This document shows, one piece after another, positions 31,171 to 41,096 of a stretch of DNA of 64,000 bases. Numbering within the stretch: the first letter of the stretch is position 1; each line of letters opens with the position of its first letter. Made by a program: the position numbers and the translations under genes. The DNA is taken from contig CACAPQ010000009.1 in NCBI GenBank assembly GCA_902534325.1, positions 1 to 64,000 on the forward strand, in the 5' to 3' direction. The notes under the pieces are model-generated. The model did not search any database. It was not told where the DNA came from and was given only the letters and a program-made list of their open reading frames with translations. This DNA comes from Paracoccaceae bacterium. Lineage in GTDB: Bacteria; Pseudomonadota; Alphaproteobacteria; Rhodobacterales; Rhodobacteraceae.

Positions 31171-32406
31171 ATGGATTTAGGTATCACAAAAAAAGTAGCT
31201 CCCTTGATCGATGCCGTTCGAGAAATGGTAAATAACGAAATAGAGCCTCTGGATCTCGAATTTCACTCTGAGGTAGGTAAACATCCTAGTGGGAATAGAT
31301 TTCGCCATACCGATCGACAGCTTAAAATATTGGATGAACTGAAAATAAAAGCTCGTGAACGTGGATTATGGAATTTTTGGTTAACTGACAGTGAGAAAGG
31401 ATATGGTTTAACAACTGTAGAATATGCCTATTTAGCCGAAGAAATGGGAAAGGTGAGCATCGCAGCTGAAGTTTTTAATTGCAATGCTCCTGATACTGGG
31501 AACATGGAAGTTCTCGAGCGTTATGGGACTAGTGAACATAAAAATAGATGGCTTTATGACTTATTGGAGGGGAAAATTCGCTCAGCTTATGTCATGACGG
31601 AGCCAAATACTGCTTCATCTGATGCTGCTCAGCTAGCATTTAGTGCTGTAAAAGATAATGAAAGTTGGGTGCTTAACGGTGAAAAATGGTGGATTTCTGG
31701 AGCTGGAGATCCACGATGTGAATTATATATACTATTGGCATGCACTGATCCAAGTGCATCCAAACACAACCGCCATACCATGTTTGTTCTTGATCCAAAA
31801 ACACCCGGTATTGAAGTTTTGAGACCAATGCAAGTTTTTGGCAACGATGATGCTCCTCATGGACATATGCATTTAAAATTTACAGATGTTCGCATTCCAT
31901 CTTCTAGTATTGTACTCGGTGAAGGTAGGGGGTTTGAGGTTGCCCAGGGTAGACTTGGACCTGGCCGAATACATCACTGTATGCGAGCAATTGGGCAAGC
32001 TGAAAAAGCGTTGGAAATGATGTGTCGTCGTGGTTTGTCTCGTGAAGCTTTTGGGAAAAGGCTTACAGATTTAGGAGGAAATTACGATATTATTGCAAAC
32101 GCTCGTATGGAAATAGAAATGTCTAGATTGTTGTGCCTTAAAGCTGCTTACATGATGGATACAGCGGGTGTTCGTGCCGCTCAGCCATGGATCTCAAAAA
32201 TCAAAGTTATTGCTCCATTAATGGCTGGAAAAGTGGTAGATGAAGCTATGCAATTGCATGGTGCCGCGGGAATAAGCCAGGACTTTGATTTAGCAAATAT
32301 GTGGACACATATCAGAACCCTTAGATTTGCAGACGGTCCGGATGCTGTGCATCGCCGGCAGGTTGCTCGAGCTGAATTAAAAAAATATACAAATTCTTTA
32401 ACCTAA
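31171..32406 (+). CDS. Acyl-CoA dehydrogenase, ACAD10/11-like
   Basis: FAD flavoenzyme that introduces the alpha-beta double bond into an acyl-CoA. The 411 residues carry AYVMTEPNTASSDAAQL (flavin contact), WWISGAGDPRC, the GPGRIHHCMRAIGQAE helix and the C-terminal LHGAAGISQDFDLANMWTHIRTLRFADGPDAVHRRQVAR. The last motif is the form seen in ACAD10/ACAD11-type enzymes rather than classical short- or medium-chain ones. It is adjacent to and presumably co-expressed with the acyl-CoA ligase, giving an activation-plus-first-oxidation pair. It is much shorter than DmdC (about 590 residues), so this is not a complete DMSP demethylation cluster. Confidence 0.88.
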   Translation: MDLGITKKVAPLIDAVREMVNNEIEPLDLEFHSEVGKHPSGNRFRHTDRQLKILDELKIKARERGLWNFWLTDSEKGYGLTTVEYAYLAEEMGKVSIAAEVFNCNAPDTGNMEVLERYGTSEHKNRWLYDLLEGKIRSAYVMTEPNTASSDAAQLAFSAVKDNESWVLNGEKWWISGAGDPRCELYILLACTDPSASKHNRHTMFVLDPKTPGIEVLRPMQVFGNDDAPHGHMHLKFTDVRIPSSSIVLGEGRGFEVAQGRLGPGRIHHCMRAIGQAEKALEMMCRRGLSREAFGKRLTDLGGNYDIIANARMEIEMSRLLCLKAAYMMDTAGVRAAQPWISKIKVIAPLMAGKVVDEAMQLHGAAGISQDFDLANMWTHIRTLRFADGPDAVHRRQVARAELKKYTNSLT

Positions 32407-32449
32407 ATTCTAATTAATTATTTGCTGGCTTAGGTGAGAGCGCTTATTT

Positions 32450-32896
32450 CTAAAATTGATCTGTATCTAGGCATATAGTTACTGGCCCATCATTAATTAG
32501 TTTCACGGCCATCTCGCTTCCGAATTCTCCAGTTTGAGTAGAAATTCCATATTGCTTAAGACAAGATGCGAAGTGATTATAAAGATGTTTGGCTTTTTCT
32601 GGTTCCGCTGCCTCTGAAAACCCAGGACGATTACCTCGCTTTAAATCAGCAGCCAAAGTGAATTGGCTAATTACCAAAGCTGCCCCATTTATATCCATTA
32701 AAGAACGATTCATTTTGTGGTCTTCATCTTGATATATTCTGATTTTGGTAATTTTTTTTGCAAGTTTTTCTGCTTGGCTGATGGTATCATTCTTCATCGC
32801 ACAAACGAGTATAAGTGCGCCGATTTCACATTCGCCCACAATTTGATCTGAGATCGAAACACTTGCACTTTTAACCCTCTGAATGACAGCTCGCAT
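32450..32896 (-). CDS. dtd: D-aminoacyl-tRNA deacylase
   Basis: DTD removes D-amino acids (and glycine) mischarged onto tRNA. The 148 residues show the N-terminal MRAVIQRVKSASVSI, the SQFTLAADLKRGNRPGFSEAA active-site loop and the conserved C-terminal GPVTICLDT (Gly-cisPro motif). Length matches the family. It lies 76 bp downstream of the pseudouridine synthase gene on the same strand. Confidence 0.96.
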   Translation of the reverse strand: MRAVIQRVKSASVSISDQIVGECEIGALILVCAMKNDTISQAEKLAKKITKIRIYQDEDHKMNRSLMDINGAALVISQFTLAADLKRGNRPGFSEAAEPEKAKHLYNHFASCLKQYGISTQTGEFGSEMAVKLINDGPVTICLDTDQF

Positions 32897-32972
32897 TTTA
32901 TAATTTCCTTTAAGATTAAGGATAAAGTCTCTTTAAAAAACTCGTTTCTTTCATTTGCTTTCGCAATAATTT

Positions 32973-33779
32973 TCAATTTACTTTTCTAGAAACTTTTGAG
33001 AATTTGTTATGGTTTCTTTTTTTATTACTTGCCTTTGTGAAATCGATATTCACGGTCTTTAGCGACCGTCTAATTGATTTACTATTTATTTCAATTACTT
33101 CGCCCCGTTTTAAACTTCCTAGTTTAAATGGGCCATACTCAATCCTTATCAGTCGATTGACCAGCAAGCTAAGTTCACTCATTGCGCGCCGTATTTCGCG
33201 ATTTTTGCCTTCCTTCAATTCGATTGTTAGCCATGCATTAGCACCCTGCTGGCGGTCCACTGAAACTTTCATAGGTCTAAAGAAATCTTTTTCAATAATG
33301 ATACCAGATCTCAGTGAATCTAAACTGGCTTCTTTTGGGTGCCCTTTGACGCGAACCCTATATATCCGACTAAGTTCAGAGCTTGGCAGTTCAAGTTTTC
33401 TCTTTAACTCACCACTATTTGTCAAAAGCAATAAGCCTTCAGAATTAAGATCTAAACGGCCGACTGGCATTACGCGCGGCAAGTTCGAGGGGAAATATTC
33501 ATAAATCGTTTTGCGGTTTTTATCATCTTTAGCTGTTGTTATAGCGCCTACTGGTTTATGAAAGCACCATAATCGCTCTTCATCAGGTTTAGCGATTGGA
33601 TCATCATCAATAAGGATAATGTCGCTATCAACAACATTAAAAGCTGGGGAAATAAGTATTTCGCCATTAACTTTGACGCGACCTGCCAATATTATTTTTT
33701 CAGCTTCTCGACGGCTTGCTATACCTGCTCTGGATAAGACTTTAGCAATACGACTGCCTTTAGATGATTGATTATTCAT
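32973..33779 (-). CDS. rluB: Pseudouridine synthase RluB family
   Basis: Modifies 23S rRNA (E. coli RluB makes pseudouridine 2605). The 268-residue protein has an N-terminal S4 RNA-binding domain (RIAKVLSRAGIASRREAEKI ... GRVKVNGEI) and a catalytic domain with the active Asp in MPVGRLDLNSEGLLLLTNSG. KEGKNREIRRAM is the RsuA/RluB/E/F subfamily signature. The C-terminus is a short basic tail. RluB is the most likely member, but RluE/RluF-type specificity is not excluded. It is divergent from tadA. Confidence 0.9.
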   Translation of the reverse strand: MNNQSSKGSRIAKVLSRAGIASRREAEKIILAGRVKVNGEILISPAFNVVDSDIILIDDDPIAKPDEERLWCFHKPVGAITTAKDDKNRKTIYEYFPSNLPRVMPVGRLDLNSEGLLLLTNSGELKRKLELPSSELSRIYRVRVKGHPKEASLDSLRSGIIIEKDFFRPMKVSVDRQQGANAWLTIELKEGKNREIRRAMSELSLLVNRLIRIEYGPFKLGSLKRGEVIEINSKSIRRSLKTVNIDFTKASNKKRNHNKFSKVSRKVN

Positions 33780-33841
33780 ATCTGTGACTTATGATAAAAA
33801 GTCAGATCGGAAAACCCCTGATGAAGATATGAAGAAATATT

Positions 33842-34297
33842 ATGTTTAGAACTTATATGGATGATGCCCTTGAAGAAGCAGCCAAAGCTCTAAAAAGAGG
33901 AGAAGTGCCAGTTGGGGCTGTTATTGTAGAAGCTTCTGGTAAAATCATTGCTCGTGCGGGAAACGAAACACGGGAAAGGTTAGATCCCTCTGCGCATGCA
34001 GAAGTTTTAGCCATAAGGAAAGCCTGCCATACCTTAAAAACAGAGCGGCTCGTAAATTGCGATATATATGTAACTTTAGAGCCTTGTGCGATGTGTGCTG
34101 GTTTAATTGCAAATGCTAGAATAAGACGTATTTATTTTGCTGCCTCTGACCCAAAATCAGGTGGAATTCAGCAAGGTGCAAGAGTTTTCGATCATAAACA
34201 AACGCACCATGTTCCAGAAGTATATTCGGGCATAGGTGATGAAAAAGCAGCAAAACTTTTAAGAAATTTTTTTGCTACAAAGCGTTTGAAGGCATAA
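33842..34297 (+). CDS. tadA: tRNA-specific adenosine deaminase TadA
   Basis: Zinc deaminase that converts A34 to inosine in tRNA-Arg(ACG). The 151 residues carry HAEVLAIRKA (zinc His and catalytic Glu) and PCAMCAGLI (two zinc Cys), plus the N-terminal RGEVPVGAVIVE. Size and motif spacing are typical. It is divergent from rluB, as in many alphaproteobacteria, and converges on ileS. Confidence 0.95.
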   Translation: MFRTYMDDALEEAAKALKRGEVPVGAVIVEASGKIIARAGNETRERLDPSAHAEVLAIRKACHTLKTERLVNCDIYVTLEPCAMCAGLIANARIRRIYFAASDPKSGGIQQGARVFDHKQTHHVPEVYSGIGDEKAAKLLRNFFATKRLKA

Positions 34298-34328
34298 ACT
34301 TTTATGTGCTACACTTTCACAGGTTATC

Positions 34329-37235
34329 TCAACCTTTCAAAGCTTCATTACATCTACCACAAATTGGATTTGCATCGGTCACTTCTGGAAGTATCTTCCA
34401 ACAGCGTTGACACTTTACTCCTGAAGCAACTTGAAAATCGACCTTAATTCCTTTGACCTCTTCACTTGAAAAAGCTGTTTTGGGAGCTTTTTCTAGGGAC
34501 AGTTTTACTGAAGAAGTTATACATATGTCAGTAAATGGAATGCTGTCCAATATATCAAACGTTTCTTGGTCTTCTAAGTAAACAACCGGTGAAGCTTCGA
34601 GACTAGAGCCTATGACTTTGTCAGTTCGCTGTAATTCCAATGCTGCGGTGACAGCTCTTCTTGCTTGCCGAATAACGGCCCATTTTCCTGCTAATTCCTT
34701 ATTTAGCCATGTTTTTGGCGTGCTGGGCATATCGGTCAGATGAATAGAACTTTCCTCACCGGGAAATTTTTCCAGCCAAGCTTCCTCCATGGTAAATACT
34801 AATACAGGAGCAAGCCAAGCTGTTAATCTAAGGAATATATGATCGAGAACGCACCGGGCAGAACGCCGTTCCAGAGTATCTCCATCGCAGTAAAGAACAT
34901 CTTTTCGTATATCGAAATAAAACGAGGAGAGTTCAACTGTCGCGAAGGTGAACACAGATTGAAATACACCCTGAAAGTCGTATTCACTATAGCCTTTACG
35001 TACGCGTTCGTTGAGTTCAGATAACCGATGTAAAACCCACTGTTCGAGCTCTGGCATATCTTTGGGCTCAATTTTTTCACTTTCGGTTAGTTCTGAAAGT
35101 GAACCCAAAATAAATCTCATTGTATTACGGAGCCGTCGATAACTATCCGAAACCCCTTTTAAAATTTCTGGGCCAATACGAAGATCTGCTGTGTAGTCAG
35201 ACTGCGCAACCCACAGTCGCAAAATATCTGCCCCATATTGTTTCACAACTTGTTCTGGAGCTATTGTGTTTCCAAGAGATTTGGACATTTTCATGCCCTT
35301 TTCATCTAATGTGAAGCCGTGGGTTAGGACCCCTCGGTATGGTGCTCTTCCATTCGTTCCGCAGGACTGTAGCATTGACGAGTGAAACCAACCTCGGTGT
35401 TGGTCTGTTCCCTCTAAATACAAATCAGCCAGTCCATCATCGGATCCATCTTCACGTTCCTTCAAAACGAATGCGTGTGTTGAGCCGCTATCGAACCAAA
35501 CATCTAATATATCGTATACCTGCTCGTAGTCTGCTGGGTCTACGATCCCTTCTAAAAAACGCTCTTTCGAATTTTCAAGATACCAAGCATCAGCTCCTTC
35601 GTTTTCAAAAGCTTTGGCAATCCGTTCGTTCACCTCAGCATTTTTTAAAAGAAAATCACTGTCGGTTGGCAAAGCTCCTTTTTTTGTAAAGCAAGTGAGG
35701 GGAACACCCCATGCTCGCTGTCTCGACAAAACCCAATCTGGACGTGTCTCAATCATTGAATACAATCGGTTTCTTCCTGTCTGGGGGGTCCATGAGACCA
35801 ATTTATCTATAGAATTTAGTGCTCGCTCCCTTATCGTTCTACCAAATTCATCTTTACTATCACCGACTGCGCGGTCTATCGATGCGAACCATTGAGGTGT
35901 ATTTCTGTATATTATCGGAGCTTTGGAGCGCCATGAATGCGGGTAGCTATGTTTGATTTTCCCACGAGCCAATAATCCATTAACTTCTATTAGCTTATCG
36001 ATGACTGCTTTGTTCGCATCGCCCTCACCGCCTTTTCGGCTAAGGATATACTTTCCCCCAAAGAATGGAAGATCATCTCTGAAGCTTCCGTCGTCTTTTA
36101 CGTTGTATGTTATGACCCGATCCAACATACCCAATTCGCGATAGAGTTCATACTCCTCCATTCCGTGCGATGGCGCGCAGTGGACAAATCCGGTGCCTTC
36201 AGTGTCAGTTACAAAATCTGCAGCTCTGAAGTCTCTAGTATCATCCCACTCACCATTTGCGTCTTTTGCTGAATATAATGGGTGTTTTAGGCTTATTTTT
36301 GATAATTTCTCTGATGTAATATCGCTGATCCGGCGATACATGGTATCGTCTAGTCTTGCTTTTTCCATAACTCCATCAGCTAAATTATCGGCTAATATGT
36401 ACCGATCACCAATATTTGCCCAACATTCATCTGGTCGCGAAATTACTTCGTACAAGCCGTACTTTATATCAGGGCCAAAAACGACTGCTTTGTTTGATGG
36501 AATGGTCCAGGGCGTAGTTGTCCATATTACAACTTGAGAGCCGTTCAGTTCTGTATCTTCTTTATCAATTACTTCGAATTTCACCCAGATAGTAAAACTT
36601 TCTTTATCGTGATACTCAACTTCAGCCTCGGCCAAAGCTGTCTTTTCAACAGGTGACCACATAACTGGTTTAGACCCTTGATAAAGGGTGCCGTTCATTA
36701 AAAATTTCATAAACTCTTGTGCGATAGTTCGCTCGGCTTTGAAATCCATCGTAAGATACGGGTTTTCCCAGTTGCCAGTAATACCTAACCGTTTAAATTC
36801 TTCTCTCTGAATATCTATCCAGCCATCCGCAAATTTTCGGCATTCTTGACGAAAATCTACTACCGGAACGTCATCTTTATTTTTTCCTTTCTTTCGATAT
36901 TTTTCTTCAATTTTCCATTCAATTGGTAATCCATGGCAATCCCAACCTGGAATATATCTAGCGTCACTACCCATCATTTGTTGGCTTCTTACCACCATAT
37001 CCTTCAAAATTTTATTTAGAGCGTGACCAATATGAAGGTTGCCGTTTGCGTAGGGTGGACCATCGTGCAAAATAAATGGCTTACGAGAGGTTTTTTGTCT
37101 CAATTTTTTGTAGATGCCAATTTTCTCCCATCTTTCCAACCAACTAGGTTCCCGATTAGGTAAACCTGCTCTCATTGGAAAATCAGTTTTAGGTAAATTT
37201 AGTGTATTTTTGTAGTCGATTGGTTCAGCAGTCAT
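34329..37235 (-). CDS. ileS: Isoleucyl-tRNA synthetase
   Basis: Class Ia aminoacyl-tRNA synthetase. The 968 residues show the HIGH motif in NGNLHIGHALNKILKD (about residue 65), the editing domain, the KMSKS loop in DEKGMKMSKSLGNTI, and a C-terminal zinc knuckle CQRCWKILPE ... CGRCNEAL. Start is the ATG at 37235 after AAGGAATAG. The 200-bp upstream region contains a GC-rich inverted repeat. Normal length for the bacterial form with the C-terminal zinc domain. Confidence 0.97.
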   Translation of the reverse strand: MTAEPIDYKNTLNLPKTDFPMRAGLPNREPSWLERWEKIGIYKKLRQKTSRKPFILHDGPPYANGNLHIGHALNKILKDMVVRSQQMMGSDARYIPGWDCHGLPIEWKIEEKYRKKGKNKDDVPVVDFRQECRKFADGWIDIQREEFKRLGITGNWENPYLTMDFKAERTIAQEFMKFLMNGTLYQGSKPVMWSPVEKTALAEAEVEYHDKESFTIWVKFEVIDKEDTELNGSQVVIWTTTPWTIPSNKAVVFGPDIKYGLYEVISRPDECWANIGDRYILADNLADGVMEKARLDDTMYRRISDITSEKLSKISLKHPLYSAKDANGEWDDTRDFRAADFVTDTEGTGFVHCAPSHGMEEYELYRELGMLDRVITYNVKDDGSFRDDLPFFGGKYILSRKGGEGDANKAVIDKLIEVNGLLARGKIKHSYPHSWRSKAPIIYRNTPQWFASIDRAVGDSKDEFGRTIRERALNSIDKLVSWTPQTGRNRLYSMIETRPDWVLSRQRAWGVPLTCFTKKGALPTDSDFLLKNAEVNERIAKAFENEGADAWYLENSKERFLEGIVDPADYEQVYDILDVWFDSGSTHAFVLKEREDGSDDGLADLYLEGTDQHRGWFHSSMLQSCGTNGRAPYRGVLTHGFTLDEKGMKMSKSLGNTIAPEQVVKQYGADILRLWVAQSDYTADLRIGPEILKGVSDSYRRLRNTMRFILGSLSELTESEKIEPKDMPELEQWVLHRLSELNERVRKGYSEYDFQGVFQSVFTFATVELSSFYFDIRKDVLYCDGDTLERRSARCVLDHIFLRLTAWLAPVLVFTMEEAWLEKFPGEESSIHLTDMPSTPKTWLNKELAGKWAVIRQARRAVTAALELQRTDKVIGSSLEASPVVYLEDQETFDILDSIPFTDICITSSVKLSLEKAPKTAFSSEEVKGIKVDFQVASGVKCQRCWKILPEVTDANPICGRCNEALKG

Positions 37236-37302
37236 TGCCGCTATTCCTTAAATATTTTTGAATTTTAGAACTTAAGACGGTGCGCAATTTCGATCACCTT
37301 GA

Positions 37303-37329
37303 CCCGGCTCCTCGTGTCAGAGTGCCGGG
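37303..37329. other. GC-rich inverted repeat upstream of ileS
   Basis: CCCGGC at 37303-37308 and GCCGGG at 37324-37329 with 15 bases between, in a locally GC-rich patch (roughly 37278-37330) inside an otherwise AT-rich 200-bp gap between ptsP and ileS. The minus-strand transcript from ptsP would form this hairpin about 110 nt after its stop, without a following U-run. It does not read as a tRNA or a riboswitch class I recognise. Confidence 0.3.
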
Positions 37330-37435
37330 AAAATAATTCGTATCATAAAATCTATATCTAAATTCATAATGCTCTTATAGGGTAGTGGTATACCATGGTC
37401 CAGTAGTAGAATTGAATTTTATTTTTGAACCTTGT

Positions 37436-39682
37436 TTAGCTTTTAGCTATGTACTCAGTAATCTTTTTTCGCAAAGTGGTTTCACCCTCAACTTTCGCTT
37501 TGTCTATTATTTTTCGAACTTCACCTAAGTCACTTTTGAGTAAAATATTTTTCACTGGCCCTATTGATGCTGGTCTCATAGACAATGTTTTTATCCCTAT
37601 TGCTGCGAGACAAAGCGCCTCAACTGGTCTGCCCGCGTCCTCTCCACAAAAAGATAACTTGGTGTTATTTTTTTTACATTTGTCCACAATCGTTTGTAAG
37701 AAATCTATAAAGGATAGATTGAGGGTGTCGTAGCGCTTCCGAACCAACTCATTTTCTCGATCAGCTGCGAAAAAAAATTGTTTTAAATCATTGCCACCAA
37801 TAGATAAGAAATCAACTTCCTGGAAGAATTTATCGGATTCAAAAGCTAGTGAAGGGGTTTCTAGCATTGCACCAATGTTTATCTTTTTTGGCACTTTATG
37901 ACCTAACTTTAACTCCCTTTCTTTTACTTTTGCCATCTCGAGTTTTGCGAAATCAAACTCGCTAGTTTGAGCTATAAATGGAAACATAATTGATAACGGT
38001 CGGCCCTCTGCGGCGCGTAAAAGCGCCTGGAGTTGCATACGCAAGACGCCGGGTTTATCAAAACCTACCCTGATTGCTCGCCAACCTAACGCAGGGTTTG
38101 GTTCTTCAACATTTGGCATGTAGGATAAAACTTTATCCGATCCAATGTCCAAGGACCTGAAAACTACTGTTTTTCCTCCAGCTGCATCAATGACCCGTTT
38201 ATAGATGGCGCTTAGTTCGGACCTTTTTGGCATTTGGTTTAGAATAAGAAATTGCAATTCTGTTCGAAAAAGCCCAACGCCCTCGGCGCCCGAACTATCT
38301 AAGCTGGGTAAGTCTGCCATTAATCCTGCATTCATAAGCAGATTAACTTTACTTCCATCTATGGTATTTGCCGGCAAGTGTCTTATGGCCGAGTATCTCT
38401 CTTGTGCCTTTGCTTCCATGGCAATTTTGTCTTTGAAAGCTGAACTCACGCTTTCATCTGGTCGAAGATGCACAAGACCTTGTTCTCCATCAACTAAAAC
38501 TTCATCTCCATTCAAAGCTTCAGCAGTAATATTTTGGGCATGGATAACAAGTGGAATAGCTAGAGCTCTTGCAACTATGGTTGCGTGACTGCCCACGGAA
38601 CCTTCTTCGAGTACGATACCTTTTAAAGATCGCCCATAATCCAGTAATTCTGCGGGTCCTATATTGCTTGCAACCAATATTGGGTTTTGCGGCATTGATG
38701 CGCCAGTCTGCTTGCCTTGCCCTGTTAAGATACGAAGGAGACGATTAGATAAATCATCCAAGTCATGAAGCCTATCTCTCATATAGGGATCGGTTGCCTG
38801 TCCTAGCCTTGCCCTGGCAGAGGATTGCTCTTTGTCGACTGCTGCTTCTGCACTCAAGCCAGAATTTATGTCAGTTGCCATCCGTTTCATCCAACCTCGA
38901 GAATTTGCAAACATTTTGTAAGCTTCAAGAATTTCTGCTTGCTCCTTGTCCATCTGTCTATTTTTCTCAAGCATTCCGTCGACATGGTTTCTTAGCTGTT
39001 GCACGGCTTCTTCCAGGCGATCGATTTCTGCTTCTGGGTCATCTGATACAAGATTAGTTACAACAACCCGAGGTTCATGCAGCCAAACATTGCCTTTTGT
39101 GGCTCCTTCCTGGGCTACTGATCCTCGAATAAGTATGGATTGTTGATGTAAAGCCTTTAATCCGCTTTCTTCACTAACAAATGCTCCCAGTTCCGCCATT
39201 TCTGCCAAAACCATTGCGACGACTTCTAGGGCGTAAATTTCATCAATATTAAATTCTCGAGCTGTTTTTGATTGGACAACCAAAACGCCTAAAAGTTCGC
39301 CTAGTCTTTGGATTGGAAGACCTAAAAAAGAGGAAAACCTTTCCTCGCCTGTTTCTGGCATGTAGCGGAAGCCAGGATATGATGGAGCATCGGCAGTGTT
39401 TATTGCTTTATTTCTTTTTGCAACTTTTCCAACTAAACCTTCACCAATTCTCATTCTGGTTTGGTGAACCGCGTCAATTTTGAGGCCTTCAGTTGCGCAC
39501 AATTCTAAAGTTTCTGAATCGCGAAGCAAGTAAATAGAGCAAACTTCGGTTCCTATGGTTAATGCAATAAGCTTAGTAATTTTGTCTAGGCGATCTTGTC
39601 CTTTTGCTTCTTCTGCCATTGTATCTCGCAGGCGCCCCAGAAGCTTTCGGCTATCACTTTCAATTTTATTTGGCATCGTCAT
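37436..39682 (-). CDS. ptsP: PEP-protein phosphotransferase PtsP (enzyme I-Ntr)
   Basis: First enzyme of the nitrogen phosphotransferase system, moving phosphate from PEP to NPr and on to EIIA-Ntr for regulatory purposes. The 748 residues have an N-terminal GAF domain (about residues 20-160), then the EI swivelling domain with the phospho-His in GSVGSHATIVARAL, and the PEP-binding barrel (FRTELQFL, RSLDIGSDK, GGNDLKQFFFAADR, CGEDAG). The GAF plus EI layout separates it from sugar-PTS enzyme I. It follows lysC by 42 bp, the conserved alphaproteobacterial lysC-ptsP pair. Confidence 0.95.
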   Translation of the reverse strand: MTMPNKIESDSRKLLGRLRDTMAEEAKGQDRLDKITKLIALTIGTEVCSIYLLRDSETLELCATEGLKIDAVHQTRMRIGEGLVGKVAKRNKAINTADAPSYPGFRYMPETGEERFSSFLGLPIQRLGELLGVLVVQSKTAREFNIDEIYALEVVAMVLAEMAELGAFVSEESGLKALHQQSILIRGSVAQEGATKGNVWLHEPRVVVTNLVSDDPEAEIDRLEEAVQQLRNHVDGMLEKNRQMDKEQAEILEAYKMFANSRGWMKRMATDINSGLSAEAAVDKEQSSARARLGQATDPYMRDRLHDLDDLSNRLLRILTGQGKQTGASMPQNPILVASNIGPAELLDYGRSLKGIVLEEGSVGSHATIVARALAIPLVIHAQNITAEALNGDEVLVDGEQGLVHLRPDESVSSAFKDKIAMEAKAQERYSAIRHLPANTIDGSKVNLLMNAGLMADLPSLDSSGAEGVGLFRTELQFLILNQMPKRSELSAIYKRVIDAAGGKTVVFRSLDIGSDKVLSYMPNVEEPNPALGWRAIRVGFDKPGVLRMQLQALLRAAEGRPLSIMFPFIAQTSEFDFAKLEMAKVKERELKLGHKVPKKINIGAMLETPSLAFESDKFFQEVDFLSIGGNDLKQFFFAADRENELVRKRYDTLNLSFIDFLQTIVDKCKKNNTKLSFCGEDAGRPVEALCLAAIGIKTLSMRPASIGPVKNILLKSDLGEVRKIIDKAKVEGETTLRKKITEYIAKS

Positions 39683-39724
39683 TAGGTCGCAGTATAGACG
39701 TCTTAATTGTTGTAGTGAAACTAA

Positions 39725-40963
39725 TTAAGTAATTTTTTCCAAGTCAAATGCGTCATGTAACGACTGAACAGCCAATTCCATATACTTTCTATCGATCAAA
39801 ACAGAAATTTTTATTTCAGATGTTGCAATGACTTTTATATTGATTCCTTCATCAGATAACGTACGGAACATTTTTGCAGCTACACCCGATTGACTTCGCA
39901 TACCAATGCCAACTGCAGAGATTTTAGCCACATTGGTGTCGGCAACAAGTTGCGAAAAATTAATATCACCTTCATTTTTTGCGCTATTGAGCGCTTTCTC
40001 TGCTCTCAACACTTGGTCGGTGGGACATGAAAACGTCATATCAGTCCGTCCTTCTTCGGCAATATTTTGAATAATCATGTCAACGTTAACGCCTGCTTCT
40101 GAGAGGGGACCAAATATTGCGGCCGCAATTCCAGGCCGATCTGCTACTGAAATTAAAGTCATTTTTGCTTCATCTTTGGAATGTGCAATACCTGATACAA
40201 TATTTGATTCCATAATTTCCTCCTCACTGCATACGAGTGTTCCTGCATTAATTACTGGCTTATCAAAACTCGAAAGGACTCTAAGTTTTACGTTAAATCG
40301 CATTGCCAATTCAACGGATCGTGTTTGCAAAACTTTTGCTCCTAGAGAAGCCAGTTCGAGCATCTCTTCAAATGAAATTTTATTTAATTTTCTGGCTTTT
40401 TCAGTTATGCGGGGATCTGTTGTGTAAATTCCATCTACATCCGTGTAGATATCACATCGAACGGCCTCAAAAGCAGCTGCAAAGGCAACAGCCGTCGTGT
40501 CCGACCCCCCGCGTCCAAGAGTTGTGACCCTATTGGTTTCACTCATGCCTTGAAACCCGGCTACTACTGCAACGCGCATTCCCTCGTTGAATTCATTCAT
40601 TATATTTTCAGTAGGTATTTCTTCAATCCTTGCTGAAGAGTGTGCCGAAGATGTTCTAACCGGCACTTGCCACCCTTGCCAACTTCGGGCAGGAATATCC
40701 ATCTCCTGCAAAGTAAGGGCCATAAGTCCAGCGGTTACATTTTCTCCAGAGGAAACAATCGCGTCATATTCGCGGGCATCATAAAGAGGAGATGTTTCAT
40801 TAACCCAATCAACAAGTTCATTTGTCCTTCCAGCCATAGCTGAAACAATTACAATAACTGAATGGCCTGCAGATACCTCTAAAGCAACACTTTTTGCAGC
40901 GCTCTTTATTTTATCGAGAGACGCGACAGAGGTGCCTCCAAATTTCATTACCAACACGGGCAT
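39725..40963 (-). CDS. lysC: Aspartate kinase
   Basis: Catalyses the first step of the lysine, threonine and methionine pathway. The 412 residues begin with VLVMKFGGTSVASLDKI, the amino-acid kinase signature. They include LGRGGSDTTAVAFAAA and end with two ACT regulatory domains (about residues 265-335 and 345-410), as in lysine/threonine-sensitive enzymes. Upstream of ptsP and on the same strand. Length is normal for the single-function kinase. Confidence 0.96.
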   Translation of the reverse strand: MPVLVMKFGGTSVASLDKIKSAAKSVALEVSAGHSVIVIVSAMAGRTNELVDWVNETSPLYDAREYDAIVSSGENVTAGLMALTLQEMDIPARSWQGWQVPVRTSSAHSSARIEEIPTENIMNEFNEGMRVAVVAGFQGMSETNRVTTLGRGGSDTTAVAFAAAFEAVRCDIYTDVDGIYTTDPRITEKARKLNKISFEEMLELASLGAKVLQTRSVELAMRFNVKLRVLSSFDKPVINAGTLVCSEEEIMESNIVSGIAHSKDEAKMTLISVADRPGIAAAIFGPLSEAGVNVDMIIQNIAEEGRTDMTFSCPTDQVLRAEKALNSAKNEGDINFSQLVADTNVAKISAVGIGMRSQSGVAAKMFRTLSDEGINIKVIATSEIKISVLIDRKYMELAVQSLHDAFDLEKIT

Positions 40964-41096
40964 AACAATTCCCTAAAAGTGGAATACGAACATGGTGTAT
41001 TTCACCAAGAAAGATAGCACAAGTCTCAATGGCAAAGAGAAAAGAAAGGCTCTTCCTGAAAAAAAATGTAAATTAAATAAAAGTTTCTAACTGAGG

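Noticed and set aside
29532-32406. DMSP demethylation (dmdB-dmdC) cluster
   Set aside because: The ligase resembles DmdB, but the dehydrogenase is 411 residues and of the ACAD10/11 type, not the roughly 590-residue DmdC, and dmdA and dmdD are absent.
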